DNA of 64,000 nucleotides from Anaerocolumna sp. AGMB13020 (GTDB lineage: Bacteria > Bacillota > Clostridia > Lachnospirales > Lachnospiraceae), in assembly GCF_033100115.1 (NCBI RefSeq), contig NZ_CP136910.1, positions 930,001-994,000 of the forward strand, read 5' to 3'. A model generated the notes under the pieces. It searched no databases, was not told where the DNA came from, and saw only the letters and a program-made list of their open reading frames with translations. Position 1 is the first letter of the stretch. Every line of letters begins with the position of its first letter. Shown here piece by piece: positions 26,285-36,206 of the stretch. The position numbers were made by a program, and so were the translations under genes.

Positions 26285-27148
26285 TTATAGTAATGCAATT
26301 AATAGAACTGCAATTATTACCAGCAATAATACAGGTAGCGCAACAAATATCCGGGTATCCTTTGTTAATCCGGAGTATTTGAATATGATCCATTTTGCTT
26401 TCATCGTTACTTTCATTATGGCAAACTGCTTTGCGAGTCTTCGTTTTATTTTCCTCTTCCAATAATAGATAAACCTTGGTTTCCGATTGATCGTATCAAG
26501 CATTTTCAGGATAAATTTATTGGTGGGATCCAACTGAAAGGCCTGTCTGAAGTTCTCTTCTGCCGCTTTATAATCATGTTTTTGATATTCCAGTAAGCCT
26601 GCCTTCAAAAATCGGTCGCTTTCATCGGTAGAAAGAGCAAAATAATCTTCAATCACTTTTGATTTTATTCCATAGCTATCGTCCATATCCAGATAGTAAT
26701 AAAACTTATACTGAAGCGCACTCAGATTAACAGCATCAATTTCCAGCGCGTGGTTTATCAGTTGCAGCGCGTCCCTGCTGTTACCGTTACACAGCTTCAG
26801 ATATCCATAAAATGCGAAGTACTCTGGATTCTGCGGAGCTAACTCCAAGGCAGCCTTAAGAAGTCTTTCTGATTCCTCATACTCATCCTTCTGCAGTAAA
26901 ATCATACTAAGCAGAAAATAGCCTTCTGCTCTGTCAAAGCCATTGTCAACAGCGGATTTACAGCAATCAATTGCATTATTATATTCTTCTGTTTTATAGA
27001 GGCAAAAGGCAAACAGATACAGAAGATAGGCATCGGTTGTCCGTTCCTGTATCGCCGCAGACAATCTTTCTATGGCCAGATTATACCGCCCCATCTCCAT
27101 GTAATTCCTGATTATCAGTATCTCTTTCTCATAATTTACTAAATCCAT
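26285..27148 (-). CDS. Tail-anchored TPR protein
   Basis: 287 residues. Repeated helix pairs with TPR spacing run from residue ~10 to ~225 (LAIERLSAAI, then AFCLYKTEEYNNAIDCCKSA, LLQKDEYEESERLLKAAL and EENFRQAFQLDPTNKFI). A basic segment (YYWKRKIKRRLAKQF) precedes a single C-terminal membrane helix (VALPVLLLVIIAVLLIALL) at the very end. Such topology puts the TPR array in the cytoplasm. It lies directly before the AAA ATPase gene, so a membrane-bound TPR/AAA complex is a fair guess. Confidence 0.75.
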   Translation of the reverse strand: MDLVNYEKEILIIRNYMEMGRYNLAIERLSAAIQERTTDAYLLYLFAFCLYKTEEYNNAIDCCKSAVDNGFDRAEGYFLLSMILLQKDEYEESERLLKAALELAPQNPEYFAFYGYLKLCNGNSRDALQLINHALEIDAVNLSALQYKFYYYLDMDDSYGIKSKVIEDYFALSTDESDRFLKAGLLEYQKHDYKAAEENFRQAFQLDPTNKFILKMLDTINRKPRFIYYWKRKIKRRLAKQFAIMKVTMKAKWIIFKYSGLTKDTRIFVALPVLLLVIIAVLLIALL

Positions 27149-27201
27149 ACGAAATCTTCCTATTTACCTGCTGCCTCATAAGAAGCATTACTTTTATGTG
27201 T

Positions 27202-27831
27202 TTATGATACCAGTTTATTTGCTTTTTTTATATAACGGCCTGCAGGATACAGCTTCAGATATTGCTCTACTGCGCTTCTGCTTCCCTTCTTCTTATACAG
27301 AACTTCACATACTTCCCATATATTGTCCTCTGTCATCTCATTGTCTTCGCCATTGTTTTTCGATTCAATATAATTATCTAATGCTGCTTCATAATTTCCC
27401 ATGAAAAACTCTGCTACACCAATCTGCCCAACACATTTTCCTTTGCTTTGAGGATACTTAAGAACAATATTTTCATAAGCCCGTTTGCTTCCTTCATAAT
27501 CTTGATTCAGCATTAATCCTGCTGCTGCATTTATTTCAACAGATACGTCATCTTGTTTGAAATCCTTAAGCATTTCTTCTCTGATTTTCTTAGCCTGTTC
27601 AAAATCTGCTTTTCCTTCACCGCTAATATAGGTGTTTACTCCCTTTTCATCTACTGAGAGATTCTTTTTCTCCTCTTCCTTCTCATCATCCGAGCTGCCA
27701 AGAATATATAACCCTGCTAAAATAAAAACCACCAAGCTGACAATTCCAATTACCACATTTCCTTTGTAAAAGGAATAGGCTGCAAATCCACCAATAACCA
27801 ATAAAATCAGTGCTGACACCATTCTTTTCAT
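27202..27831 (-). CDS. Membrane protein with TPR repeats
   Basis: 209 residues. Two N-terminal membrane helices (MVSALILLVIGGFAAYSFY and NVVIGIVSLVVFILAGLYIL) are followed by a charged linker and helix-turn-helix repeats (GSKRAYENIVLKYPQSKG, MGNYEAALDNYIES) of TPR type. A GGAGG site precedes the ATG. It is on the same strand as the two genes downstream (53-base gap), suggesting one transcript. The family is not recognised beyond the repeats. Confidence 0.7.
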   Translation of the reverse strand: MKRMVSALILLVIGGFAAYSFYKGNVVIGIVSLVVFILAGLYILGSSDDEKEEEKKNLSVDEKGVNTYISGEGKADFEQAKKIREEMLKDFKQDDVSVEINAAAGLMLNQDYEGSKRAYENIVLKYPQSKGKCVGQIGVAEFFMGNYEAALDNYIESKNNGEDNEMTEDNIWEVCEVLYKKKGSRSAVEQYLKLYPAGRYIKKANKLVS

Positions 27832-28056
27832 TTCGTCTTAATCCTCCGTATAATCGTTAATTTATTAACACCATAATATAGTAATTCTCATTATAGTCTT
27901 TTTTTCGTCAATTACAAGATGGAATATTCTATAAAGCAACAGAATTTTCTACAATACAGCATATATATGATACCCTTTCATTTAATCATCAACCTTTAAC
28001 TTATTTCAGGAATAACTTCGCAACCTTTTCTGCACAGTTTTGTTCTTCCTATACAA

Positions 28057-28114
28057 ATTGCCGGAGTTGCAGTTACATGAATATACTATCTTTCATGGTA
28101 TACAATCCGGCAAT
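28057..28114 (-). terminator. Long hairpin after the C92-like gene
   Basis: ATTGCCGGA (28057-28065) and TCCGGCAAT (28106-28114) are perfect arms, with ACATG/CATG pairing further inside. It starts five bases after the stop at 28119. The T-run is weak (TTTGTAT). Confidence 0.55.
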
Positions 28115-28118
28115 ACAT

Positions 28119-29198
28119 TTATTTCTCATTTAACTTCATTTCATACATAAACTGCAATTTACGGTAATAATCCATTTCAATTAAATCCGTAGGTTTTACT
28201 TCTCCATCCTTTTTATCAAAGTAGGCGATTCCTCCGTAGGTGAGCATCTTCTGAACAAACTGAGAGCAGAACATAATATTGGGTTTATGGGAATACTTCA
28301 GTACAAGACCCATCAGATTATAGGCACTGCCGTCTTCATTGATTTCCTTGACTTTATTCAGTATCTTTAACTTCTGCTCTGTAGTACAGGCAAGCTTATA
28401 TACCATGATGGAGGCATCTTCTTTCTTATTAAAGAAGTCCAGCATTTCATAATTCAAACCCGGCGGATAGACCCGTTCTCCTCCATTATAGCTTATAATC
28501 GTTTTCAGTTCAGGGTCAAAGGACAGAGACGCATGGTTATACTGCTTCTGTGTGAAGGTTGATATGATTTCACTGGCCGGACTGCCGGTATTGGATAGAA
28601 TAATATAAATATTTTCATCCAAAAGCCACTTCTCCGCTTCCGTAAAATACTCCTGTGTAAGCACTCCCTGATTGATATATTCAAAGGAATTGTGGCGATA
28701 TAGATCATCTTTTAGTTCCAAAAGATTTTCAACTGCAAAAGCTTGTCCTGCTTTTTCAAGTATTTCCATGGTTGATACAATCTTATCACGCCCAGCCTTG
28801 ATATCGGTAAAGCTGATACTTGCCACATCACTGGCAGTAGGCAGATAAAAGCTGGTATACTTATTGATAGTGACAAACCGCTCCACCAGAAAAGGAAACC
28901 AGACTACTGCTGCACCGAAAACCCTTCCTATGAACTGATGTACCTCTGTCTGCCCTGGTTGAAAGGATACCAGTGAAATATAGGTTATCTGAAAAGCCAT
29001 AATCAAGAGATAAATAAAGGTCAGATAGACTTTCGCTCTGCTTTCCGAAGGAACGATCAAAGTACGGACAATCATTAGGAAACATACAAATATATATGTA
29101 AAAACTGCAAAAACGAAGCTTCCTCCTATTATTATGTTTACAAGTAATAGTATAATAATAATCTTAAGTGGGGTTGAATATCTTTTTAAATCGTTCAT
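28119..29198 (-). CDS. Membrane protein with permuted papain-like (C92-type) domain
   Basis: 359 residues. Residues ~10-110 hold about four membrane helices. The C-terminal part (from ~190) reads as a permuted NlpC/P60-like (YiiX/YaeF) enzyme: a histidine in QYNHASLSFDP (H222) comes first and a cysteine in IMFCSQFVQKML (C311) comes later, the order typical of that fold, with a polar residue expected between. Members are amidases or lipid-linked hydrolases, or unknown. It stands upstream of the TPR/AAA genes on the same strand but with a 287-base gap and a hairpin between. Assignment is from motifs read by eye. Confidence 0.7.
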   Translation of the reverse strand: MNDLKRYSTPLKIIIILLLVNIIIGGSFVFAVFTYIFVCFLMIVRTLIVPSESRAKVYLTFIYLLIMAFQITYISLVSFQPGQTEVHQFIGRVFGAAVVWFPFLVERFVTINKYTSFYLPTASDVASISFTDIKAGRDKIVSTMEILEKAGQAFAVENLLELKDDLYRHNSFEYINQGVLTQEYFTEAEKWLLDENIYIILSNTGSPASEIISTFTQKQYNHASLSFDPELKTIISYNGGERVYPPGLNYEMLDFFNKKEDASIMVYKLACTTEQKLKILNKVKEINEDGSAYNLMGLVLKYSHKPNIMFCSQFVQKMLTYGGIAYFDKKDGEVKPTDLIEMDYYRKLQFMYEMKLNEK

Positions 29199-29708
29199 AG
29201 CTGACTCCTGTAAATATTGTATCTTATCTAATCTTACCGTACCAGGATAACTGCTTCCACATTTGATAAAATGCTTGTGTTTTACTGCTATTTCATTCTA
29301 TTTTCATATTCAGCATAAACCTTCGGGTGACTGATACCATTTAGGAATGTATAAAATTTCCGGTAAATTAGACTCCTATATACTTATATCACATGAACGT
29401 AATTTATGGAATGACTAAATCAATATTTTAAGAAAATTAATAAAATCTGGCTGCTGCATACCGAATTAATTTTAGAGAAAACCTGCTACAATTACCCACG
29501 GAAAATATGGTCCTTCGCATTTTTCTACCTTCTTATTCTTTCTGCAACAGCCATTAACTTTACATTTATCAAAATACTTGTATTATATGACTTCTATTAT
29601 TTTATCTGAACGCCATAACATGGCTAATACGTAATTACCCTATCGTATTACATATCAAATTCTCTAGCTGGGGAATTCGTACTTTCATTTATCTCAATAT
29701 TAAAATAT
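29199..29708. other. 510-base gap without a supported gene
   Basis: AT-rich and no convincing frame. One short inverted repeat (TAATACG at 29625-29631, CGTATTA at 29644-29650) lies about 60 bases past the stop of the hydrolase gene and may be its weak terminator. The promoter of the C92-like gene should be near 29200-29300. Confidence 0.4.
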
Positions 29709-30848
29709 TCAAAGCTTTGAAGCAACCCAGGCAAGAATATAATCCAAAACCAACTGGACATTACCAACTTGACAGTGATGTGACGCATTTTCTTCTTTCT
29801 TGAATACTCGTCCGCTTACAGATCTTGCGTTTGTCAGAGCCCTCCTTTGCTTTTCAAAATAAACGGTATAGATGTCCTCCTCACCTGCCAGAATTAACAC
29901 ATCTTGCCGAATCAATGGCGAGAGAGTGATGGTGTTGTAATTCATGATACATTTGTAATAATCATATAGCGTTGTTATATTACCAAAAACATAGCGGCCT
30001 TGTTGAAACAGCCAAAGTGAAAATGGATTAGCTTTCATTAATTCCTCTATACTCTTCCATTTTGGACTATCCGGATCTTTTATGATACTGTTTATTAATT
30101 TCTTAAGATCCTCCGGCACTTTATCTAATAACGCTCCGTAAAAATCATAAATTAAATCATATAATACAACCCTCTTGATACGTTCCTCATAAGCCGCCGC
30201 ACGCGCCGCCAGATATCCTCCTAAAGATATGCCGATTAAAGTAACCTCATCTAATTGAAAATAATCCAAAATTATTTTCGTGCATATTTCCCATTCCGGC
30301 TTCATCTTCATCTCACATCTGTTTAAAACCTCTCCTTGCCCAAATCCCTCAAACATGTATACATTGTATCCGCAGGAATATATGTACTTCATTAACGGTA
30401 TAAATTCCTGAAGAAAGGAATCATATCCTCCATGTATGACAATATCACCTTTGCTTCCTTCTGCATGGCACTTGTATATGACGGGGAAATAACCGGCCTC
30501 AAAAGGAACACGGACATATGTCAGCCTGGCATCCTTATAAGCTTCCTGGTATTCGTTCATACATCGCTCATAGAGCGGTTGCAGTTGAGTGTTCGCCTCC
30601 GTCTCATCGTCAAACATAAAAAACATGGCCGCACGTAAACATGTGGCTGAGGCGACCAAGTCTCCATTCTTGTGAAACGACTCGGCCCTGCCAAGAAACG
30701 ATTTGGACCAGCTTGCAAAATCTGTTGTCTCCCTGCCTATTTCAGCAACCGTATCATAGCTCAGGCAACCGAATGAATAAAATCTGTTCAGTTGAAAATT
30801 AAATACCGTATCCTTATGGAAATCATGATAGCCTACTGGAAAATTCAT
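29709..30848 (-). CDS. Alpha/beta hydrolase (FrsA-like)
   Basis: 379 residues. The N-terminal ~130 residues are a helical cap region; the hydrolase core starts near IVIHGGYDSF. Nucleophile elbow GISLGG, acid in LAGEEDIYTV and histidine in ASHHCQVGN make a complete catalytic triad. The layout resembles 2,6-dihydroxypseudooxynicotine hydrolase/FrsA-type enzymes. The gene starts 15 bases after a TetR gene on the same strand, so both form one transcript controlled by that TetR. Substrate unknown. Confidence 0.85.
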   Translation of the reverse strand: MNFPVGYHDFHKDTVFNFQLNRFYSFGCLSYDTVAEIGRETTDFASWSKSFLGRAESFHKNGDLVASATCLRAAMFFMFDDETEANTQLQPLYERCMNEYQEAYKDARLTYVRVPFEAGYFPVIYKCHAEGSKGDIVIHGGYDSFLQEFIPLMKYIYSCGYNVYMFEGFGQGEVLNRCEMKMKPEWEICTKIILDYFQLDEVTLIGISLGGYLAARAAAYEERIKRVVLYDLIYDFYGALLDKVPEDLKKLINSIIKDPDSPKWKSIEELMKANPFSLWLFQQGRYVFGNITTLYDYYKCIMNYNTITLSPLIRQDVLILAGEEDIYTVYFEKQRRALTNARSVSGRVFKKEENASHHCQVGNVQLVLDYILAWVASKL

Positions 30849-30863
30849 TGTGATACCTCCTAT

Positions 30864-31481
30864 CTATTGATTTATTTCCAAAAAAACACCATCCAGTGAT
30901 AAACCCATCTCTGTATCCAGTATCTTTGAAAGAAGTGCTTTAATATGGTTGATTTTTTCATCCATTGACTTTACTTCTACATCGTGTATAATCCCACTCA
31001 TTCCAAAAAGGATAAATTGACTTAGTAAATGAACATTGGGGACTGGCGCATTCATCGTATCCTTCTCTAAACCTTCCAGAAGTATTTTTTCAAACAAAGG
31101 AGCCATTTTTAGCAATGCTCTGGAAAGTAACACTGTCATAATTTGAGGATTTACCTTCTCCGTATACATCTGCTTATATTCGGATATAGAACCTGGCAGA
31201 CAGGTAAATATTTGATTAAGCTTCTCTTTAAAATTCAGACCGGCAGAGTCGACAATTTCTTTGAAATTTGCAAAATATTTCTCATTGTAACTTTCTAATG
31301 CTGCTTCGTATATCTCATTCTTGGATTTGAAGTAGTGATAGAACATGCCAATCTCCCCCTCCGCTTCTTTCAAAATTGAACGGATGGAGGTTTCTTCATA
31401 ACCATTTTCCAAAAATTGCTTCAAAGCGATTTCTATAAGTTCCTGCCGCCTTACCTCCGGAGCTTTTACAATTCGGGACAT
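30864..31481 (-). CDS. TetR-family regulator of the hydrolase operon
   Basis: 205 residues. HTH region: RQELIEIALKQFLENGYEET, then SIRSILKEAEGEIGMFYHYF, typical of TetR proteins. Upstream lies a pair of near-identical 17-base operator-like palindromes (31502-31548), strongly suggesting autoregulation together with the downstream hydrolase. The ligand domain gives no hint of inducer. Confidence 0.9.
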   Translation of the reverse strand: MSRIVKAPEVRRQELIEIALKQFLENGYEETSIRSILKEAEGEIGMFYHYFKSKNEIYEAALESYNEKYFANFKEIVDSAGLNFKEKLNQIFTCLPGSISEYKQMYTEKVNPQIMTVLLSRALLKMAPLFEKILLEGLEKDTMNAPVPNVHLLSQFILFGMSGIIHDVEVKSMDEKINHIKALLSKILDTEMGLSLDGVFLEINQ

Positions 31482-31501
31482 ATAATTCTCCTTTCGTGTT
31501 T

Positions 31502-31548
31502 ACAGAACGATGTTCTGTATTTAGTGTAACAACAGAACATCGTTTTGT
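31502..31548. promoter_or_regulatory. Paired TetR operators
   Basis: ACAGAACGATGTTCTGT (31502-31518) and ACAGAACATCGTTTTGT (31532-31548). Each is a near-palindrome; the second is the inverted form of the first with one change. Centres are 30 bases apart, just before the tetR gene. Confidence 0.75.
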
Positions 31549-31565
31549 CAACTACAAAAAAACTC

Positions 31566-32210
31566 TTATTTGCCATATCCAATTGCATTTTTAGGACATA
31601 CCTTCACACATCGACCACATTGAATGCAATCCGGATGGCTCAAAATATTTTCTTTGTATTCATAGGGTACTATTCCCAAAGGACATTTCTTTTCACATAT
31701 TTTACAGGATACACATGCTGATGATATCTGTAAAACCTTCTTACTTTTTCGTATTCTTGATATTACGGAAGCGATTGTTCCCATAGGACAAAAATGACAC
31801 CAGGTTCTCTGGTTATAAAAGAAAGACAGGATGATACCTATTATTGTTGTTACAACAATAAGCCGATAGAATACCATGCCGATACCATATAGATTACCCC
31901 AGTTTTTATAAATCCCCAAAGCAAACATTGACATCATAAAAACTACCATAAAAGCCCTGAATACCTTGGATTTAAGAAACTTTGGCACTTTTTTATGGCC
32001 ACTGAATTTTGATACTACATGATCGTAAAAACTTCCTCTTGGACACAAATTACCGCACCAAAATCTGCCTTTAAAGAAAGAAACAAGAATAGGTGCTGCC
32101 ATACAGACAATAGCTGCAGTTGCAATTCTAAAGTCAAATAAACTTAAGATCACAAAAGCAAATAATACGATAAAAGAGTAGTTTTTCCAAAGGCTTAATA
32201 ATTTTTTCAT
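31566..32210 (-). CDS. Membrane polyferredoxin (NapH/CcoG-like)
   Basis: 214 residues. Four or so membrane helices carry two CxxxCP-type motifs at the membrane face (WCGNLCPRGSF and WCHFCPMGT), then a C-terminal two-cluster ferredoxin: CVSCKICEKKCPLG and CIQCGRCVKVCPKNA. NapH-type proteins pass electrons between membrane and soluble partners. No partner reductase is adjacent; the nearest redox enzyme is the molybdenum hydroxylase operon upstream on the same strand. The partner is not known. Confidence 0.85.
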   Translation of the reverse strand: MKKLLSLWKNYSFIVLFAFVILSLFDFRIATAAIVCMAAPILVSFFKGRFWCGNLCPRGSFYDHVVSKFSGHKKVPKFLKSKVFRAFMVVFMMSMFALGIYKNWGNLYGIGMVFYRLIVVTTIIGIILSFFYNQRTWCHFCPMGTIASVISRIRKSKKVLQISSACVSCKICEKKCPLGIVPYEYKENILSHPDCIQCGRCVKVCPKNAIGYGK

Positions 32211-32368
32211 TTTTTTCTCCCTTATTTACATTTCTTAGTAATAAGTAATTATATATTTTTTCAAATTAATATCCGTGACAAAATCACATATTCACCTTCA
32301 GACTTCTCTTCCATTCGTATACCACAGCAATAATTAATAGAGACAACCATAAAATGTTTCTTAATATA

Positions 32369-32403
32369 GTAAAGGAGCGGGATTCAAAATCCCGCTCCTT
32401 TAC
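32369..32403. terminator. Perfect 16-base hairpin
   Basis: GTAAAGGAGCGGGATT (32369-32384), loop caa, and its exact complement (32388-32403). It lies 155 bases past the MFS stop in a 347-base gap; the AT ends of the stem supply the T-rich side on either strand. No other signal was seen in 32211-32557. Confidence 0.7.
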
Positions 32404-32557
32404 TTGCAGAAAGCCAACGCAACAGATACACCGCCAAATATCCGGTACTTATGCATTGCTATAGAACTTACGATACACCTGGAATTTTCATCAGGTGTCT
32501 TAGTTCATGATTATTGACAATTTTTTCCGATTATCAATATATTTCAATTATCAGGAA

Positions 32558-33817
32558 TCAATTATCAAAACTCTCCAGTATACTATCTTTTTTTCCCGGC
32601 CTTACATCCCCATGCTTTACAAATATCATCGTACATAAGGAAAGCAGGGAAAATATTACGGCATATGGAAACAAGCTTTGATAGGATATATGCTCCAATA
32701 AGAAACCGGAAGCAATTGGAGTAATAACCTGAGCTGACATGGAAAAGGTATAGTATAGTCCTGTATATTTCCCCACATCTGAGCCCTTGCTCATCTGAAC
32801 CACCATAGGATATGAATTTACATTAATAGCAGCCCAGGCAATACCGGTAATTGCAAATAACACATTAATCCAGGGAGAAAACTCTGTAAAGAGCATTCCG
32901 GCTGCATACGAAGCAGCCAGTAGAATAACTCCAGCTATAATCATTTTCTTTCTGCCGATTTTACCGGAAAGAAATCCTATGGGTATGTAACTTAAGATTG
33001 CAGCTACCGTAGCAACCATCAGGCAATCTGCAAATTCTCCGCCTTTTAACCCCCATACCTTAATGGCATACCTGGAAAAAGCTGTGGTTACGGCATTATA
33101 TGCCATAAACCATAAGAAAATCGAAGACAGCAGAAATACCAGGCTTCGCTGTACCTCTTTCGTCAGCTTGTTTGTTCCTGCTTCTAATATATCCTCTTCA
33201 TCCTGCGGTGCTGCAGTTATTTTAATTTTCTTTTCCCTGATGCTGCTCACAAGAATTGCTACGGCAACCAGCATCAGTATGGCAACGGCAAGAAACACTT
33301 GTGTATAATCAGGTTTTTCAACCTGTTTAATCAATTTCTTAATCATAATCAGAGAATAGACACCACCTGCCGCTCCCATGAGATTAATCAGTGCATTTGC
33401 CTTGCTTCTTAGAGGTTTGGGTGTTACATCAGGCATCAGGGCTACTGCAGGGGAACGGTATGACCCCATCGTTATGAGCAGTATTAAAAGTACAGCCACA
33501 AACAAAAACAGGTTTTCCCTCGCATCTGCGATGGGAAGTATCATCATTAATATAACGGCTCCGATGGTTCCAAACAGAATAAAAGGAATCCGTTTGCCGA
33601 TCCTTGTATCCACCTTATCCGAGAATGCGCCAAAGACAGGAAGTAAAAATACAGCCAGAACATTATCCAGTGCCATTACAGTTCCAGTTACCGTTTCACC
33701 AAAATGAAATGTATTTTGCAGGATCAAGGGAATAATCGTATCATATAACTGCCAAAAAGCACAAATTGACATAAAAGCCAAGCTGATTAACAAAGTTCTT
33801 CGGTAGTTTAATTTCAT
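32558..33817 (-). CDS. MFS transporter (GPH/SLC45-like)
   Basis: 419 residues, twelve likely membrane helices. The MFS loop 2-3 motif is seen as GAFSDKVDTRIGKRIPFILFG, typical of sugar-cation symporter-like MFS proteins, with a second partial copy IGFLSGKIGRKKMI in the second half. The ATG at 33817 has AAGGAG six bases before it; the TTG six codons upstream overlaps that site. It lies just downstream of the xdh-type operon (100-base gap), so it could carry its substrate or product, but a sugar is equally possible. Confidence 0.85.
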   Translation of the reverse strand: MKLNYRRTLLISLAFMSICAFWQLYDTIIPLILQNTFHFGETVTGTVMALDNVLAVFLLPVFGAFSDKVDTRIGKRIPFILFGTIGAVILMMILPIADARENLFLFVAVLLILLITMGSYRSPAVALMPDVTPKPLRSKANALINLMGAAGGVYSLIMIKKLIKQVEKPDYTQVFLAVAILMLVAVAILVSSIREKKIKITAAPQDEEDILEAGTNKLTKEVQRSLVFLLSSIFLWFMAYNAVTTAFSRYAIKVWGLKGGEFADCLMVATVAAILSYIPIGFLSGKIGRKKMIIAGVILLAASYAAGMLFTEFSPWINVLFAITGIAWAAINVNSYPMVVQMSKGSDVGKYTGLYYTFSMSAQVITPIASGFLLEHISYQSLFPYAVIFSLLSLCTMIFVKHGDVRPGKKDSILESFDN

Positions 33818-33917
33818 TACATTCTCCTTATTCAATTGTATTATGTATCTATTCTATTAATAGCATAATACAACGGAATCTACAAGCAATATTACATAGG
33901 TATAACACAAATTTTAT

Positions 33918-36206
33918 TTATATTTTACCTATTCCCATTAATACTTTTTCCGGTGTTATGGGCAATTCTCTGTGCCAGACTCCTGTGGCATTATAAACCG
34001 CATGAGCTATGGCAGGCGGTGGTGTATTGATAACCACTTCTCCGATGGATTTGGCACCAAAGGGTCCGCTTTGCTCGTAACTGCTTTCGAATTCCACCCG
34101 AAGGCTGCACAAATCCATACGGGTTGGTATCTTATACTGCATAAAGGAATTCTCTCTGATTTGTCCTTTCTTACTATAAGAAACCTCCTCATACAAGGCC
34201 ATACCAATTCCCTGTGCCAATCCGCCTTCTGTCTGAACTCTGGCAAGATTGGTATTGATGACGGTACCACAGTCAACAACTGCCACATAATCCAGAAGCT
34301 CGATGGAGCCGGTTTCCATATCCACTTCGATTTCTACCATACCTACCATATGAGGTGGCGGTGATACCGGAGAGGAATTCGTTACGGTTACCTGTGTAGC
34401 TTCTGAATTTCCGCTCATGGATTTGGAGGCAATATCCATAAGTGATACTTCTGTACTGCCATCCGCTTTCCTGATCTTCTTTCCTGTAAAGATGAGTTCC
34501 TCCGCCTGACAGTCAAGCAGTACAGCAGCTATCCTGCACAACTTCTCCTTTAATTCCATACAAGCTTTCTCCACCGCTTTTCCGGTTATATAAGTGGTAC
34601 TGGAGGCATAGGAGCCGGAATCATAGGGTGAACTGTCCGTATCCGCGCCGAAAATTATAATATCCTCTACTTCACATTCCAGACATTCTGCTGCAATCTG
34701 TGCTAATATGGTATCACATCCGGTACCCATATCCGCTGCTGCTATGGATAGGGCATAAAAGCCTTCATCATTTAATTTAATCGTAGCAGAGCCCACATCA
34801 ACATTTGAGATTCCGGAGCTTTGCATAGCCATTGCTACCCCTTTGCTTCGAATCTTGCCATTGCCCATATCCCTGGCATAAGGTTTATTATACCAGTCAA
34901 ACATTTCACCGGCTTTTTTCATACAGCTGTCAAGAGTACAGGAAGTGTTGTATTCATTATAATAAGCCGGCATGGCCTGACCTTCTCTTACCATGTTTTT
35001 CTCTCTGATGGCAACAGCATCCATATTTAACTTAGACGCAAGCTCGCTGATTGCTGACTCCATGGCAAAGATCCCCTGGGTTGCGCCATAACCCCGGTAT
35101 GCTCCGGCAGACTGTACATTGGTGTACACAACATCATAATGAAAACGGTAAGCTTCCAGATTGTTATTATACAACGATATGGATTTATGTCCCGACAGTC
35201 CTACTGTAGTAGGCCCATGTTCGCCATAGGCTCCGGTATTTGACAAGGTGTACAAATCCAACCCACGGATAGTACCGTCCTTCATGGCCCCTACTCGGAC
35301 GGTCAGTTCCATTTCATGACGGGGCGTAGAAGCTGTCTGGCTTTCTTCTCTGGTATATATCATCTTTGCAGGCTTACCGGTCTTTAAGGTAACAAAGGCC
35401 GGGTAAATTTCTGCAACACTGGTCTGCTTTGCGCCAAAACCGCCGCCAATCCGGGGTTTTGAAACACGAATCCTGGATTTCGGAATATCCAGGGCATTGG
35501 CCAATATTCGTCTTAAATGAAAGACTATCTGAGTAGAACTGATTACATGAAGCCTGCCGTAAGGATCCAAGGTAGTATAGGTACGAAAGGTTTCCATCAT
35601 CGCCTGCTGATTGGATTTGGTATGATAGGTATTCTCTATAATCACATCGCATTCAGACATTACTCTGTCAACTTCTCCGTATTCACTTTTATCTGCAGCG
35701 CACAGATTTCTCCTGTTGTCAGCTCCAACAGGACATAATGCCTGCCAGTCTTCCTCCGGATGTACCAGTATCCTGTTATCCTTTGCTGCTCTAAGATCAA
35801 GAACCGGTTCTAATACTGTATATTTTACCTTGATAAGTTTCAGGGCTTTGTCAACTGCTCTATGGTTATCACCGGCTACTATCGCAACCGCATCTCCCAC
35901 ATAACGCAGCCTGTTATCCAATATCAAACGGTCGTAAGGACTGGGTTCTGGATAGGTCTGTCCTGCCAGGGTAAAGCGCTTTGCCGGTACGTCTTTATAG
36001 GTATAAATAGCTTCTATTCCCGGCACTTTTAACGCAGTGTTTGTATCTATAGCTTCAATGACAGCATGGGCATGAGGACTTCTTAGTACTTTTACGATCA
36101 GACAGTCCGATGGCGCGATATCGTCGGTGTAAACCGGTTTACCGGTAACCAGTGACATGGCATCTTTTTTTCGGATGGGTTTGTTTATTACCTTAAATTC
36201 AGCCAT
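33918..36206 (-). CDS. xdhA: Molybdenum hydroxylase, large (Mo-cofactor) subunit, xanthine dehydrogenase family
   Basis: 762 residues, typical of this subunit in three-gene forms. Family blocks: KPVYTDDIAPSDCLIVKVLRSPHAHA at the N-terminus (a/b hammerhead), GGGFGAKQ, GAYRGYGATQG, and GPFGAKSIGEVVINTPPPAIAHAV near the end, which contains the catalytic-site glutamate after SIG. Known: hydroxylation of purines, nicotinate or other N-heterocycles using water. The exact substrate is not settled; 'xdh' is by family. ATG overlaps the stop of the 2Fe-2S gene by one base (TAATG). Confidence 0.85.
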   Translation of the reverse strand: MAEFKVINKPIRKKDAMSLVTGKPVYTDDIAPSDCLIVKVLRSPHAHAVIEAIDTNTALKVPGIEAIYTYKDVPAKRFTLAGQTYPEPSPYDRLILDNRLRYVGDAVAIVAGDNHRAVDKALKLIKVKYTVLEPVLDLRAAKDNRILVHPEEDWQALCPVGADNRRNLCAADKSEYGEVDRVMSECDVIIENTYHTKSNQQAMMETFRTYTTLDPYGRLHVISSTQIVFHLRRILANALDIPKSRIRVSKPRIGGGFGAKQTSVAEIYPAFVTLKTGKPAKMIYTREESQTASTPRHEMELTVRVGAMKDGTIRGLDLYTLSNTGAYGEHGPTTVGLSGHKSISLYNNNLEAYRFHYDVVYTNVQSAGAYRGYGATQGIFAMESAISELASKLNMDAVAIREKNMVREGQAMPAYYNEYNTSCTLDSCMKKAGEMFDWYNKPYARDMGNGKIRSKGVAMAMQSSGISNVDVGSATIKLNDEGFYALSIAAADMGTGCDTILAQIAAECLECEVEDIIIFGADTDSSPYDSGSYASSTTYITGKAVEKACMELKEKLCRIAAVLLDCQAEELIFTGKKIRKADGSTEVSLMDIASKSMSGNSEATQVTVTNSSPVSPPPHMVGMVEIEVDMETGSIELLDYVAVVDCGTVINTNLARVQTEGGLAQGIGMALYEEVSYSKKGQIRENSFMQYKIPTRMDLCSLRVEFESSYEQSGPFGAKSIGEVVINTPPPAIAHAVYNATGVWHRELPITPEKVLMGIGKI

